Source of the DNA: Paenibacillus sp. A3
GTDB lineage: Bacteria; Bacillota; Bacilli; Paenibacillales; NBRC-103111
Assembly (NCBI RefSeq): GCF_001399685.1
Contig: NZ_JTHN01000041.1
Location: 49,275-113,274, forward strand
Direction: 5' to 3'
Length of the DNA stretch: 64,000 bases
In this document: piece after piece, positions 41,620-50,390 of the stretch
Layout: every line of letters begins with the position of its first letter
Position numbering within the stretch: position 1 is the first letter of the stretch
Position numbers and translations under genes: made by a program
Notes under the pieces: model-generated
What the model was told of the DNA's origin: nothing
Database searches by the model: none
What the model saw: the letters and a program-made list of their open reading frames with translations, nothing else

Positions 41620-42168
41620 TTATTTCGCCGTCAGGTGCTTGTCGCCTTTTTTCCAGCCGATCGGGCACAGACCGCCGGATTGCAGAGCTTCGAGAACGCG
41701 GAGCGTTTCTTCGACGCTGCGGCCTACATTGTTGTGATGAACGACTTGGTATTGCAGTTCGCCTTCCGGGCTGATGATGAACAGGCCGCGCAGCGCGATG
41801 CCTTCTTCTTCGATCAGAACGCCGTAGTCGCGCGATACTTGTTTCGTAATATCGGCAGCCAACGGGAAGTTCAATTGGCCAAGGCCGTTTTGATCTACCG
41901 GCGTGTTGATCCATGCGCGGTGGGAATGAATGCTATCGATGGAAACGCCGAGGATTTCGGCATTGATCGCTTTAAATTGCGAAGCGGCTTCGCTGATTGC
42001 CGTAATTTCCGTCGGGCACACGAAAGTGAAGTCCAGCGGATAGAAGAACAATACGAGCCACTTGCCTTTATAGTCGGACAAGGAAACTTTGCCGAACTCT
42101 TGTCCGTTCCCAAGGGCGGTGTCCATTGTAAAATCGGGTGCTTGTTTACCTACCAAACGTTCTGCCAT
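41620..42168 (-). CDS. ykuU: Typical 2-Cys peroxiredoxin (YkuU/AhpA-like)
   Basis: The protein has 182 residues. MAERLVGKQAPDF, FYPLDFTFVCPTEITA (peroxidatic C51), GVLIEEEGIALRGLF and GGLCPIGWK (resolving C168) closely follow Bacillus YkuU/AhpA. It reduces H2O2 and organic peroxides with electrons from thioredoxin. A near-perfect PerR box (42273-42287) lies upstream of the promoter, so induction by peroxide is expected. GGGAGGATTTTTGGAAC precedes the ATG. It is a one-gene transcript ending in a strong terminator. Confidence 0.93.
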   Translation of the reverse strand: MAERLVGKQAPDFTMDTALGNGQEFGKVSLSDYKGKWLVLFFYPLDFTFVCPTEITAISEAASQFKAINAEILGVSIDSIHSHRAWINTPVDQNGLGQLNFPLAADITKQVSRDYGVLIEEEGIALRGLFIISPEGELQYQVVHHNNVGRSVEETLRVLEALQSGGLCPIGWKKGDKHLTAK

Positions 42169-42223
42169 GTTCCAAAAATCCTCCCTTAAATTTGGTTATT
42201 GATCACGGTTTTTCACGTTATAA

Positions 42224-42253
42224 ATCGTATCATTCGGAGCCCATTGAAGTCAA
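42224..42253 (-). promoter_or_regulatory. Sigma-A-like promoter of ykuU
   Basis: On the minus strand TTGACT (42248-42253) and TACGAT (42224-42229) are separated by 18 bp, ending about 55 bp before the ykuU start codon. Confidence 0.65.
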
Positions 42254-42272
42254 GATTAAACTAATTACTTTT

Positions 42273-42287
42273 TTATAATAATTCTAA
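42273..42287 (-). promoter_or_regulatory. PerR box upstream of ykuU
   Basis: TTATAATAATTCTAA matches the PerR consensus TTATAATNATTATAA except at one position. It lies about 20 bp upstream of the -35. Confidence 0.75.
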
Positions 42288-42328
42288 TCTGTGACGATCC
42301 AGACACAAAACTACGCTGTAGAAAACAG

Positions 42329-42369
42329 AAAAAACTCTTAAGAAATCGGAATTCCTCAAGAGTTTTTTG
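42329..42369. terminator. Bidirectional terminator after leuB
   Basis: AAAAACTCTTAAG pairs with CTCAAGAGTTTTTT around a short loop. Confidence 0.8.
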
Positions 42370-42393
42370 CTGTCCGGTCTTGCTATTCGATTC

Positions 42394-43473
42394 CTATTTG
42401 CGGATGGCGTTAACGATCAGCTCGCCCATTGCGGTCGTACCGATGGCCTTGCTCTTGTCGACGGCAATGTCTCCGGTGCGGTGACCCGCGTCCAGCACTT
42501 CCTTCACGGCACGCTCGATCGCTTCGGCGGCATCATGGTAGCCGAACGTCAGGCGGTACATCAGCGCTACGGACAAGATCGTCGCGATCGGATTCGCAAT
42601 GCCTTGGCCCGCAATATCCGGCGCAGAGCCGTGCACCGGCTCGTACAGGCCGAACGCCCCTTCGCCCAGGGAGGCGGAGGACAGCATGCCGATCGACCCC
42701 GTCAGCATCGCCGCTTCGTCGCTCAGAATGTCGCCGAACATGTTCTCCGTCACGATGACGTCGAAGCTGGACGGACGGCGCAGAAGCTGCATCGCGCAGT
42801 TGTCGACGAGCACGTGCTCCAGCTCGACGTCCGGGTAATCCGGCGCGATCCGGTTGACCGTTTCTCTCCACAGACGGGACGTTTCCAGCACGTTCGCTTT
42901 ATCGACGGAAGCCAGCTTCTTGCGGCGGGTACGGGCGATCTCGAACGCTTGGCGCACGATGCGCTCCACTTCCGTGACGTTGTATACGCACGTATCGACC
43001 GCCTCTTCTCCGTTCGCGCCCTCGCGGCGGAATTTCTCTCCGAAGTAAATCCCCCCGGTCAGCTCGCGCACGACGATCAGGTCCGTGCCTTCAAGCACTT
43101 CCGGCTTCAGCGTGGAAGCTTCCTTCAAGCAATCGAATACGTTAGCCGGACGAATGTTGGAGAACAAGCCGAGCGCCTTGCGGATTCCGAGCAATCCCGT
43201 TTCCGGACGCAGCTCCTTCGGATTGTTGTCCCATTTCGGGCCGCCGACGGCTCCGAGCAGCACGGCGTCCGCTTTCTTACAAATCGCCAGCGTGTCCTCC
43301 GGCAGCGGTGTTCCTTTCTCGTCAATGGCGATACCGCCGAACAAGCCGTGCTCGAACTCAAAACGGTACCCGAACACATCCTCGGTTTTTTTCATGACTT
43401 TAATCGCTTCCGCCACAACCTCGGGACCGATGCCGTCCCCGGCGATAACGGCAATTTTCTTCACGTCTGCCAT
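42394..43473 (-). CDS. leuB: 3-isopropylmalate dehydrogenase
   Basis: The protein has 359 residues. [20 protein letters not shown] and the family signature [22 protein letters not shown] are clear, and [22 protein letters not shown] contributes the substrate arginines. It oxidises and decarboxylates 3-isopropylmalate with NAD+ in leucine synthesis. AGGAG lies 8 nt before ATG 43473; the GTG at 43482 touches it. In Bacillus leuB follows leuA directly; here leuA ends at 53911, 10 kb away, and leuCD are not in the window. I see no T-box before this gene. Confidence 0.94.
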   Translation of the reverse strand: MADVKKIAVIAGDGIGPEVVAEAIKVMKKTEDVFGYRFEFEHGLFGGIAIDEKGTPLPEDTLAICKKADAVLLGAVGGPKWDNNPKELRPETGLLGIRKALGLFSNIRPANVFDCLKEASTLKPEVLEGTDLIVVRELTGGIYFGEKFRREGANGEEAVDTCVYNVTEVERIVRQAFEIARTRRKKLASVDKANVLETSRLWRETVNRIAPDYPDVELEHVLVDNCAMQLLRRPSSFDVIVTENMFGDILSDEAAMLTGSIGMLSSASLGEGAFGLYEPVHGSAPDIAGQGIANPIATILSVALMYRLTFGYHDAAEAIERAVKEVLDAGHRTGDIAVDKSKAIGTTAMGELIVNAIRK

Positions 43474-43661
43474 TGGTTTCACTCCTAAATAAGTTCATTA
43501 TCTCTTTTGTAGCACATTTGTCCGTCTTTGCGCCAAGACATAAATCGAATAAATTTGATAGACAAAACCTATAACCCTCAACGTACCGATAACCGGCCTC
43601 CCGGACCTTCTCCAGAGCTGGAAGGCGGGACGCGCTCCGAATCGCGCACGCAGGCGCCCTT

Positions 43662-45161
43662 CTATTCCATTTTGACCTCTTTGCGGCGTCCCATATACCA
43701 CTTGACGAACGACTCGGCCAGCTCGACCGGCGCATCGTCGATCCCGGCACGACGTACCGGCTTAGCCCGGTTCATGGTCCCGACGGACGCGAGCCCCAGC
43801 CATTTTTGAAATAGGCTGCGGGTGACGTTCACTTCAATAATCTTCTCCCGCTTCGATACGAATAAAGCCGTTGTCAGACTTCCCGTTTGGAACTGAATGA
43901 AGTTATCCTTCAAGACGTACCGCGTATTGGCGTAATCAAGCCATCTGGCTACAAAGATCCATATCAGCAAAACGCCGGATAAAACCCACCAAGTCTGTTC
44001 AAATCCAAGGAACCGCGGCTTGAAATAAAATAGAGCGGCCGTCGATAGAATCCAAACCCAGCTTGGCCTTAGCATGCGGACCCATAACGACTTCCGGGGA
44101 AGACGGTTCATCTCGCGGGTCACTTCATAAGCCGGCAGCATTTCCGAAATCATCTCATAGGCGCGCCGAACAGGCAAAAAAGGATACAGCGAGCTGATTT
44201 CCAGCTTGTCTTCTCCGTCGCCAAGGCCTCCTGCGCTGGTCAGCTTCACTTCGGCGAGTCCGAGCAAGCGTTTCAGCACGGACTGCGTAATTTCAACCGC
44301 CTGCACCCTTTGCTTGGCTATGGAAAATACCGTTTCGTCGATCAGGCCTTTGGTGATGTAAATCCGGTCGGGATCGGAAGAAATCTCGTATTTCCCATAC
44401 TTCACAAAGGTTCTGACGATTCCGAAAGCGACAGAGACCACAGCGAGCACAACGATCAGAATCGCGGCAATCCACCAGGAGTTCATAATGATGGAAAGCA
44501 AACCTTTCGCCTCTTGCTTCACATGAAAGAATTGATCGATTTTGGAATAAGCGGAACCGAGCAAAGGAATAAGGAGCAGAAAGCTTAAGGATGTAAAGGA
44601 AGCTCTTATAATATCCTTTCTTGTCGGCTTAAAATGAACGGTCCGCCGCGAATTCACCGCTTCGGCATGCGACTCCGCGGCAGCTTCGCCGTCCTGTACC
44701 GTCATCGGCCCGCCCGGCACCGGGCTCGCCACGTGCTTTTCCATATTGTCGGCTTCCGCTAACGAGATGACCTCGAATTCGACGGCGGCCTCTTCGCCGG
44801 TGAGGCCTGTTTCGAATCGAATGGAAGTCACGTTAAACAGCCGATGGAATAAGGTTGTGTGACGGTTGACGTTTTGAATTTTGGCAAAAGGAATCGTTCG
44901 TCCGGATTTGGTGAACACCCCTTCATATAGATGAAACGAAGCATCGTCGAGCTTGTATTTGTGCGTCAGCCACTTCGAAAGAATGACAAGAACGGAGACC
45001 CCAACAAACAGGAAAAAAGCAATCCGTCCATACTTGAGAAAAGCGGAATCCGAACCGGATTTGATCACGAACAAGTACATGGCGATGATAAACGAGAATT
45101 TGCCCAGCTTCCATAATTTCCAAACCATCGACAGCGGATGATGCCGTTTCGCTTCGGTCAT
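43662..45161 (-). CDS. ydbT: Large bacterial-PH-domain membrane protein (YdbT-like)
   Basis: The protein has 499 residues. There are about six membrane segments in pairs (near 22-60, 195-255 and 370-400), each pair followed by a bPH_2 domain (LDDASFHLYEGVFTKSGRTIPFAKIQNVNRH; SDPDRIYITKGLIDETVFSIAKQRVQAVEI; LKDNFIQFQTGSLTTALFVSKREKIIEVNV). This three-repeat layout is YdbT, which with YdbS protects Bacillus against class II lantibiotics or amylocyclicin-like bacteriocins. It starts within the last codon of ydbS (4-bp overlap). Confidence 0.88.
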   Translation of the reverse strand: MTEAKRHHPLSMVWKLWKLGKFSFIIAMYLFVIKSGSDSAFLKYGRIAFFLFVGVSVLVILSKWLTHKYKLDDASFHLYEGVFTKSGRTIPFAKIQNVNRHTTLFHRLFNVTSIRFETGLTGEEAAVEFEVISLAEADNMEKHVASPVPGGPMTVQDGEAAAESHAEAVNSRRTVHFKPTRKDIIRASFTSLSFLLLIPLLGSAYSKIDQFFHVKQEAKGLLSIIMNSWWIAAILIVVLAVVSVAFGIVRTFVKYGKYEISSDPDRIYITKGLIDETVFSIAKQRVQAVEITQSVLKRLLGLAEVKLTSAGGLGDGEDKLEISSLYPFLPVRRAYEMISEMLPAYEVTREMNRLPRKSLWVRMLRPSWVWILSTAALFYFKPRFLGFEQTWWVLSGVLLIWIFVARWLDYANTRYVLKDNFIQFQTGSLTTALFVSKREKIIEVNVTRSLFQKWLGLASVGTMNRAKPVRRAGIDDAPVELAESFVKWYMGRRKEVKME

Positions 45162-45652
45162 GACTCCACTTCCTTTAGTTTGGCGAAATGGGCAATTTGA
45201 TCCCTTAACTCAATCGCGACCTCTTTAGGCAGAGCAGGTATGGCATGCGTCGATCCCATCGTTTTGATCGAGACCGAGCAGAGGCCGTACTTTCGCAGAA
45301 GCGGTCCTTGTTTCGTGGCGACCGACTGGATTTTGGTCATCGGGACGAGCTGATGCTCTTCGTTTAACGCGCCCGATTTCAGCTGCAAAAACTCTTCATT
45401 AATATCGTAGCGCCAATTGTTATAGAGTAAAAACGGTCTATAGAAAGACCAGATCGCAGACGGCACGGAAATGACAGCAAGACCGATAAGAATCCAGCCG
45501 ATCCACGCTTTCCATGCGTACCGATGGTCCAAATAGAGCAAAGCCCCAAGCAGAACAAAGCCGATGACATTCGAAATCGTTTCACTGATGATCCATACTT
45601 TGACCGCATCCCTGGACAATCGTCTTTGAGGCGCGTCAATTGGAGAAAACAT
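45158..45652 (-). CDS. ydbS: Small bacterial-PH-domain membrane protein (YdbS-like)
   Basis: The protein has 164 residues. Two membrane segments (about 22-42 and 47-67) precede one bPH_2 domain (YDINEEFLQLKSGALNEEHQLVPMTKIQSV). It pairs with YdbT by translational overlap. GGGGTG before ATG 45652 is a fair ribosome binding site; a GTG three codons upstream overlaps it. A role in bacteriocin immunity or envelope protection is inferred from YdbST of Bacillus. Confidence 0.88.
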   Translation of the reverse strand: MFSPIDAPQRRLSRDAVKVWIISETISNVIGFVLLGALLYLDHRYAWKAWIGWILIGLAVISVPSAIWSFYRPFLLYNNWRYDINEEFLQLKSGALNEEHQLVPMTKIQSVATKQGPLLRKYGLCSVSIKTMGSTHAIPALPKEVAIELRDQIAHFAKLKEVES

Positions 45653-45856
45653 AATTTTCACCCCTATAGCTCCATGCTGCCATGTTCAAGTTTCTAATTT
45701 TAACCTTAGCAGCTTTCATCATCTTAATCAATAAATTTTTATCGATAAACGATAAATTTTTATTGTTTAGGATAAAATAATATGGTAGATTAATGAACTG
45801 AAGCAGCCTTTTGCCCGACTCGTTACTACAATTCTGCTATAAAGGAGTTATCCTTC

Positions 45857-46429
45857 ATGAAAGCAAAGATCATATTTAAAATAGGCGCGATCCTGTGTCT
45901 CATTTGTTTTTATTTTGTTATCTTGGTAGGGATTTTTGCATTAGGGGAACATTCCTTACATCTGTGGAGCCCGGATAGCGATCTCACCCGGTCCTTCGGA
46001 GACTTCCAGCCTTTATTCAGCTATATCGATCTTAACTTTTATCAGCAGCCGCAGCTCTACACCGATCCTTCCTTTATTCAACTATCGCTCATTTCCACGG
46101 CGTGCATGCTCTTGTTCATGCTCTTGTTCCTATGGTTTATGCGCAAGCTGCTGAACAATATATATGAAGATAGCCTCTTTTCGTATGAGAACGTGTCGAT
46201 TGTTTTCAAATTAGGGCTGACGATCATCGTTGCGGGGTCGGCCTATACGTATACGGACGGCCTTCTGTTATCGAAGGCGTTTGCGGCCTTAACGGTTTCC
46301 AATGCGCAGATTTCGCTTTCCAACCTGTCCTATGTCGATACGATAACCGGCGGGATCGTGCTCCTGTTGATCTCTTGGGCTTTAAAAATAGCGGTACATG
46401 CAGTGGAGGAAAATAGCAAAACAATTTAA
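45857..46429 (+). CDS. DUF2975 membrane protein
   Basis: The protein has 190 residues and four membrane segments (about 8-28, 73-93, 115-135 and 160-182). The hydrophobic pattern and MRKLLNNIYEDSLFSYENVSIVFKLG, with its conserved position before the third segment, fit DUF2975 (YoaS-like). These proteins are nearly always encoded with a small YozG-type repressor, as here 19 bp downstream. GGAGTTATCCTTC before the ATG is the ribosome binding site. Function is unknown. DNA here is AT-richer than average. Confidence 0.8.
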   Translation: MKAKIIFKIGAILCLICFYFVILVGIFALGEHSLHLWSPDSDLTRSFGDFQPLFSYIDLNFYQQPQLYTDPSFIQLSLISTACMLLFMLLFLWFMRKLLNNIYEDSLFSYENVSIVFKLGLTIIVAGSAYTYTDGLLLSKAFAALTVSNAQISLSNLSYVDTITGGIVLLLISWALKIAVHAVEENSKTI

Positions 46430-46448
46430 CGGCGAAGTAGGCGATAAG

Positions 46449-46673
46449 ATGATAAGAATCAAACTGGATGTCGTGATGGCGGAGCGTAAAATGTCGTTAA
46501 ACCGGCTCTCCGAACTGGTCGGCATCACGCCGGCGAATTTGTCGATCTTAAAAAACGAAAACGGCAAAGCCATTCGCTTTACGACGCTTGATGCGTTGTG
46601 CAAAGCTTTAAACTGCCAGCCCGGCGATTTAATGGAATATATCGACGAGACCGAAAGTGGCCAAATGAGGTAA
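46449..46673 (+). CDS. YozG-type small Cro/C1 helix-turn-helix regulator, 3' end inside repeat
   Basis: The protein has 74 residues. MIRIKLDVVMAERKMSLNRLSELVGITPANLSILKN and FTTLDALCKALNCQPGDLMEYI are the compact XRE domain of the YozG family. It presumably represses the DUF2975 pair. The last six residues (ESGQMR) and the TAA stop are encoded by the first bases of repeat copy 3. Usual family members are a few residues longer, so the original tail may have been replaced. An in-frame ATG at 46398 lies inside the previous gene and is less likely. Confidence 0.85.
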   Translation: MIRIKLDVVMAERKMSLNRLSELVGITPANLSILKNENGKAIRFTTLDALCKALNCQPGDLMEYIDETESGQMR

Positions 46674-46860
46674 TAGAGGGTTACGAGAGGGGTGGGGTAT
46701 CTACTTCCGGTCGCTGTTGTCTGCAGGAAATTTTTATTAGAAGCCGCTTAGCAGCGGGTATTTCCCGCAGACAAAGGCGAACGCTATCGCTCCTCCAGTA
46801 GATACCCCACCTCCGTATGTATCTCTATTCTTAAATCAAAACCTCTTTCTCAATACTCTG
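46649..46860 (+). repeat. Palindromic gene-end repeat, copy 3
   Basis: This copy has the orientation of the upstream HTH gene and starts inside its coding end. CCGAAAGTGGCC begins it; GGTGGGGTATCTACT (about 46691-46705) pairs with AGTAGATACCCCACC (46798-46812). The centre has a small CCGCTTAGCAGCGG hairpin. It ends with CCTCTTTCTCAATACTCT and is followed by a terminator. The outermost 5' repeat is less complete than in copies 1 and 4. Confidence 0.85.
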
Positions 46861-46864
46861 AAGG

Positions 46865-46890
46865 AACCCTTATGCGGGGTTTCTTTTGTT
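46865..46890 (+). terminator. Terminator after repeat copy 3
   Basis: AACCC-TTATGC-GGGGTT is followed by TCTTTTGTTTG. Confidence 0.7.
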
Positions 46891-46988
46891 TGAATAATAA
46901 CTACTGCTTGATCCCAAGCATCCTGATTCGTTCCAAAGACCGCAGCAGTGGTGGCCGCTTTTCTTGCTTCCGACCACCTGCCCCTGCT

Positions 46989-47888
46989 CTATCGCAAATC
47001 CCGCAGCAGCCGCAAGTTCCCCAGCGTCAGCACACTTTTCCACGCTTCTTTCGCTAGCGGCCATACGTCCTCGTACTGTCCCCAAGACCACGCCGGCTCC
47101 CAAGCCCCCTCCTCCGTCTGACCCCGGACGATGAATTCCAGATTAACCGGTATGATATCCTTGTACCACTCGTAGTATGGAGATTGCCGTGTTGTCGCCA
47201 CTTGAACCGGGTGCAGCCCGTACCCGCTCCATTGTGCGGGATCGATCGTGACACAGCGGCCAATCATCGTGTCGAGCCGCTCGGCGATCCGTGCCCACTG
47301 GTCGCCGGCGAGCCGCTCGGACAGGCGCAAGTAGCACAACAGCTCATGGAATTCGTCCAGCGACGATTCTTCGCACAGCTTACCGACGGCAAGCTCCGTC
47401 AGCTTGTCCGCCCAGCCTTCCGCCTCCGGCCATTCCCGGAACTGAATAAAGTAGCCCGCGATTTCCGCATTCGGATTGCCCCAGTACGGATTCGCCTTGC
47501 TGTAATTCCACCATGGAGCCCGAGGGGACCGCTCAACCTTCGGCGGCACCTTGTCCCAACCCGAAATCGCAGGGTCGTACGTCTGCGTAAAGTAGCGCAG
47601 CGCTTTTCTGGTCATCTCCCCGCCTGCCTCCCGGGGAAGCAGGGACAGCGTTTGCAGCGCTACGGTCGTGGCAATGGCCGAGGACGCCTCGCAGCGAATA
47701 TCCGGCTCCAGTCCATGCCCAAAGCCGCCGTCTTCGTTCTGGTAGGGCTCGAGCGCCCTGACTACGTCCGCCGAGCGTCCCCCTTCGAACTCGTACTTAT
47801 ACATCGCCTTCTCCAGCGGCCGCGCTTTCGTTTGCAGGTAGTGCTTGGCCCGTTCTTCCGCCGCTGCAGCGGCTCTATTGAATTCCAT
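46989..47888 (-). CDS. Putative alpha/alpha-toroid protein (prenyltransferase/squalene-cyclase-like repeats)
   Basis: The protein has 299 residues. YQNEDGGFGHGLEPDIRCEASSAIATTVALQ matches the QxxxGGF repeat motif of terpenoid-cyclase-type toroids, and a later EEGAWEPAWSWGQ looks like a second, weaker one. The DxDD motif of class II cyclases is not seen, so enzymatic activity is doubtful. Similar proteins are common in Bacillota as uncharacterised genes. No clear partner is adjacent; an AraC regulator gene lies upstream on the same strand. Confidence 0.65.
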   Translation of the reverse strand: MEFNRAAAAAEERAKHYLQTKARPLEKAMYKYEFEGGRSADVVRALEPYQNEDGGFGHGLEPDIRCEASSAIATTVALQTLSLLPREAGGEMTRKALRYFTQTYDPAISGWDKVPPKVERSPRAPWWNYSKANPYWGNPNAEIAGYFIQFREWPEAEGWADKLTELAVGKLCEESSLDEFHELLCYLRLSERLAGDQWARIAERLDTMIGRCVTIDPAQWSGYGLHPVQVATTRQSPYYEWYKDIIPVNLEFIVRGQTEEGAWEPAWSWGQYEDVWPLAKEAWKSVLTLGNLRLLRDLR

Positions 47889-48019
47889 TGCTCACACGCC
47901 TCCTTGATGTTCGATTTCCGTATACCAGTGTAACCGGGCTAGGGCGACTTGTATTGAACAAATCGGACATCGGTGGATGAGAACGGGAACCCTTGCGTAC
48001 ATGGTGGCCGGACCACCTG

Positions 48020-48844
48020 CTAGGACATTATCAACGAGGAAGGAAGCTCGCCGTAAAAGCGCTTGAAGTCGCGAATAAAATGCGCCTGATCGCAGTATCC
48101 GTAAGCCCCGGCGACTTCCTGCCAAGAAAGCTTGGGCTGCCTTTCCGCATCGCGCAGTATATTTTGAAACCGGACAATGCCGCAAAACGTTTTCGGTCCC
48201 AGCCCGATCCGGCCGTCGAACAGCCGCTGCAGCTGCCTTGCGCTAATATTCCCCGCCCGGGCCAACTGCTGAACGCTGATCGTCCCCCTGGCCGCAAAAA
48301 TACGCATCATCGCCTCATGCAGCGCTGGTGGTGCTTCGGCCCTGCCATTATCCGCAGCCGCCAACAGGCGGAGCAGCGCCGTTTCGACACGGACGATCCG
48401 TTCCGCCGTCCCTGCGGCAAGCCTCAGATGCTCCCCGAGCTCCCCCGCCGCTTTCCCCCATACGTCCGTTCCCCGAAACAGCGCATTTTTAAACTCGCCG
48501 AGCGGCACTCCTATAAAGGGGTACGCTCCTCCCGGAAAAAACCGCACCGCAAACGTTTCCGAAGCACCCTCGCGCTTCGGCTCCGGGCTGAAGGGAAGCT
48601 CAAACGCCCCGCAATAACGGATGGAAACGTCTCCCCCGCCCGCGGCTTCCCATTCGAAAATCAAATCCGTACAGCCGTCCGGAACGACGGTGACCGCAGA
48701 TTCGTTCCACAATCCCGTTCCATCCGTCCGGGAGCTCCAATAGCACGATACATACGCCCTAAGTGCGGGGCAAGGCTTGTATTCCGCGTAATGACCTGGG
48801 GTGCGCGTCCCCTGCGTCGGTTCGAACATCAGGTAAGATTCCAC
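48020..48844 (-). CDS. AraC-family regulator with DUF6597-like N-terminal domain
   Basis: About 274 residues. The N-terminal part (YKPCPALRAYVSCYWSS, VVPDGCTDLIFEWE, FPGGAYPFIGVPLGEF) is the DUF6597/ligand-type domain found in AraC regulators. The C-terminal double helix-turn-helix has ISVQQLARAGNISARQLQRLF and LSWQEVAGAYGYCDQAHFIRDFKRFYG. GAGGGCGGACGAT before GTG 48844 gives the best start; ATG 48829 is the alternative and lacks a site. The divergent aminotransferase gene starts 207 bp away and could be a target. The effector is unknown. Confidence 0.85.
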   Translation of the reverse strand: MESYLMFEPTQGTRTPGHYAEYKPCPALRAYVSCYWSSRTDGTGLWNESAVTVVPDGCTDLIFEWEAAGGGDVSIRYCGAFELPFSPEPKREGASETFAVRFFPGGAYPFIGVPLGEFKNALFRGTDVWGKAAGELGEHLRLAAGTAERIVRVETALLRLLAAADNGRAEAPPALHEAMMRIFAARGTISVQQLARAGNISARQLQRLFDGRIGLGPKTFCGIVRFQNILRDAERQPKLSWQEVAGAYGYCDQAHFIRDFKRFYGELPSSLIMS

Positions 48845-49050
48845 ATCGTCCGCCCTCTTCCATCTCCGTGCTGATACAAATAGTTTACCACACCGGTCGT
48901 CCGGACACCTTGGCATCCTACGAACGGCTGTTGGCACTACGGCCGCTGTCGGCGTTTGGCGGCAGTTGTCATCTCCCCCCGATAAGTTTACAATTAAATT
49001 TATCGATTGGAGCAACATTCACTTCTTTTCGTCAAAGGAGCCCTAAACCG

Positions 49051-50253
49051 ATGAAATACCGTTTTTCCGATACAACCAAAGCTTTTGAATCGTCGGCCGT
49101 GCGCGAGATCCTGAAATTGACCCAGGGCCGTTCGATCATTTCGCTCGCCGGCGGCTTGCCGAACGAGCAGTATTTTCCGGTAGAAGCGGTCAACGAAGCG
49201 TTCGATCGCGTGTTCAAGCAGGGCAAGGGCGTGCTGCAGTACGGCTTGACCGAAGGCTATACGCCGCTGCGCGAGAACATCTCGAAGCATCTGGAACGCA
49301 AAGGCATCCGCGCCGGCGTCGACAATATGCTGCTGACGACAGGGTCGCAGCAAGCGATCGACCTGCTCACCCGCGTCTATATCGATCCGGGCGACGTCAT
49401 TCTCGTCGAGCGGCCGACTTACTTGGCTGCTATTCAAGTGTTCCAATCCCGCCAGGCGAAACTTATTTCCGTCGACTGCGACGCGGACGGCATGATTCCC
49501 GAGGATCTGGAACGTAAAATCAAGCAGCACCGCCCGAAGCTCGTTTACGTCATCCCGACCTTCTCCAACCCGACGGGAAAATCGTGGAGCTTGGACCGGC
49601 GCCAGAGCACATTGAACCTGTGCAAAGCCAACGATGTGCTGATTTTGGAGGACGACCCGTACGGCGAGCTGCGCTTCGGCGGCGGCGAGCCGATGCCGTC
49701 GATTTTCTCGTTGGAGCAGGAAGCGAATGGCGGCGCGGTTGTCTACACCAGCACGTTCTCGAAAATCGTTGCTCCGGCGCTGCGCACGGGCTGGGTCATC
49801 GGCGACGAGCAGGTGATCCGTCACATGACCCGCGCCAAGCAAGCGGCCGACCTTCACTCCAGCACGATGGATCAGCAGGCGCTGCATCAGCTGTTTGAGC
49901 ATTTCGATTTATACGGCCATATCGATCAGATCCGGACGGCTTACGAGACGCGGATGCGGCAGATGATCGACCTGATGAAAGCGAAAAACTGGGACGGCGT
50001 GAAGTGGATCGAGCCGAAAGGCGGCATGTTCGTCTGGGTGGAAATGCCGGAGCATATCAACACGCAGGAGCTGCTTAAGCTGGCTGTCGAAGAAGGCGTC
50101 GCTTTCGTCCCGGGCATCAGCTTCTTCGCGAACGAACCGCAGACGAACACGATGCGGCTGAACTTTACCCATACGAACAGCGAGGACATGATCCGCGCTT
50201 TCGACCGGTTGGACCGCGCCCTGCAGCGCATGCAGCAGACTACGGCACGTTGA
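49051..50253 (+). CDS. PLP-dependent class I/II aminotransferase (2-aminoadipate/LysN-like)
   Basis: The protein has 400 residues. SLAGGLPNEQYFPVEAV, LQYGLTEGYTPLRENI, TTGSQQAIDLLTRVY, VIPTFSNPTGKSW and the PLP-lysine motif YTSTFSKIVAPALRTGWVIG put it in the fold-type I group of 2-aminoadipate, aromatic and valine aminotransferases related to MocR output domains, here without a DNA-binding head. AAAGGAG is 10 nt before ATG 49051. The frame extends upstream to 48763 through non-conserved sequence overlapping the AraC gene; rejected. Substrate range cannot be fixed by sequence. Confidence 0.88.
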   Translation: MKYRFSDTTKAFESSAVREILKLTQGRSIISLAGGLPNEQYFPVEAVNEAFDRVFKQGKGVLQYGLTEGYTPLRENISKHLERKGIRAGVDNMLLTTGSQQAIDLLTRVYIDPGDVILVERPTYLAAIQVFQSRQAKLISVDCDADGMIPEDLERKIKQHRPKLVYVIPTFSNPTGKSWSLDRRQSTLNLCKANDVLILEDDPYGELRFGGGEPMPSIFSLEQEANGGAVVYTSTFSKIVAPALRTGWVIGDEQVIRHMTRAKQAADLHSSTMDQQALHQLFEHFDLYGHIDQIRTAYETRMRQMIDLMKAKNWDGVKWIEPKGGMFVWVEMPEHINTQELLKLAVEEGVAFVPGISFFANEPQTNTMRLNFTHTNSEDMIRAFDRLDRALQRMQQTTAR

Positions 50254-50280
50254 GCGAACGAAGGTAAATTCTTGAACACT

Positions 50281-50321
50281 AAAAAACCGTTCACCACACG
50301 TAAGAAAGTGAACGGTTTTTA
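50281..50321 (+). terminator. Terminator after aminotransferase gene
   Basis: AAAAAACCGTTCAC pairs with GTGAACGGTTTTTATG. Confidence 0.88.
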
Positions 50322-50390
50322 TGTTTCCAAGACTTATAAAACAAGTCCCATAATCTATGGAATTGCATTCTTTTTATTGGTGTTGATCAA

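Noticed and set aside
48763..49050. Upstream extension of the aminotransferase frame by 96 codons
   Set aside because: It overlaps the divergent AraC gene, has no homology, and an AAAGGAG site marks ATG 49051.
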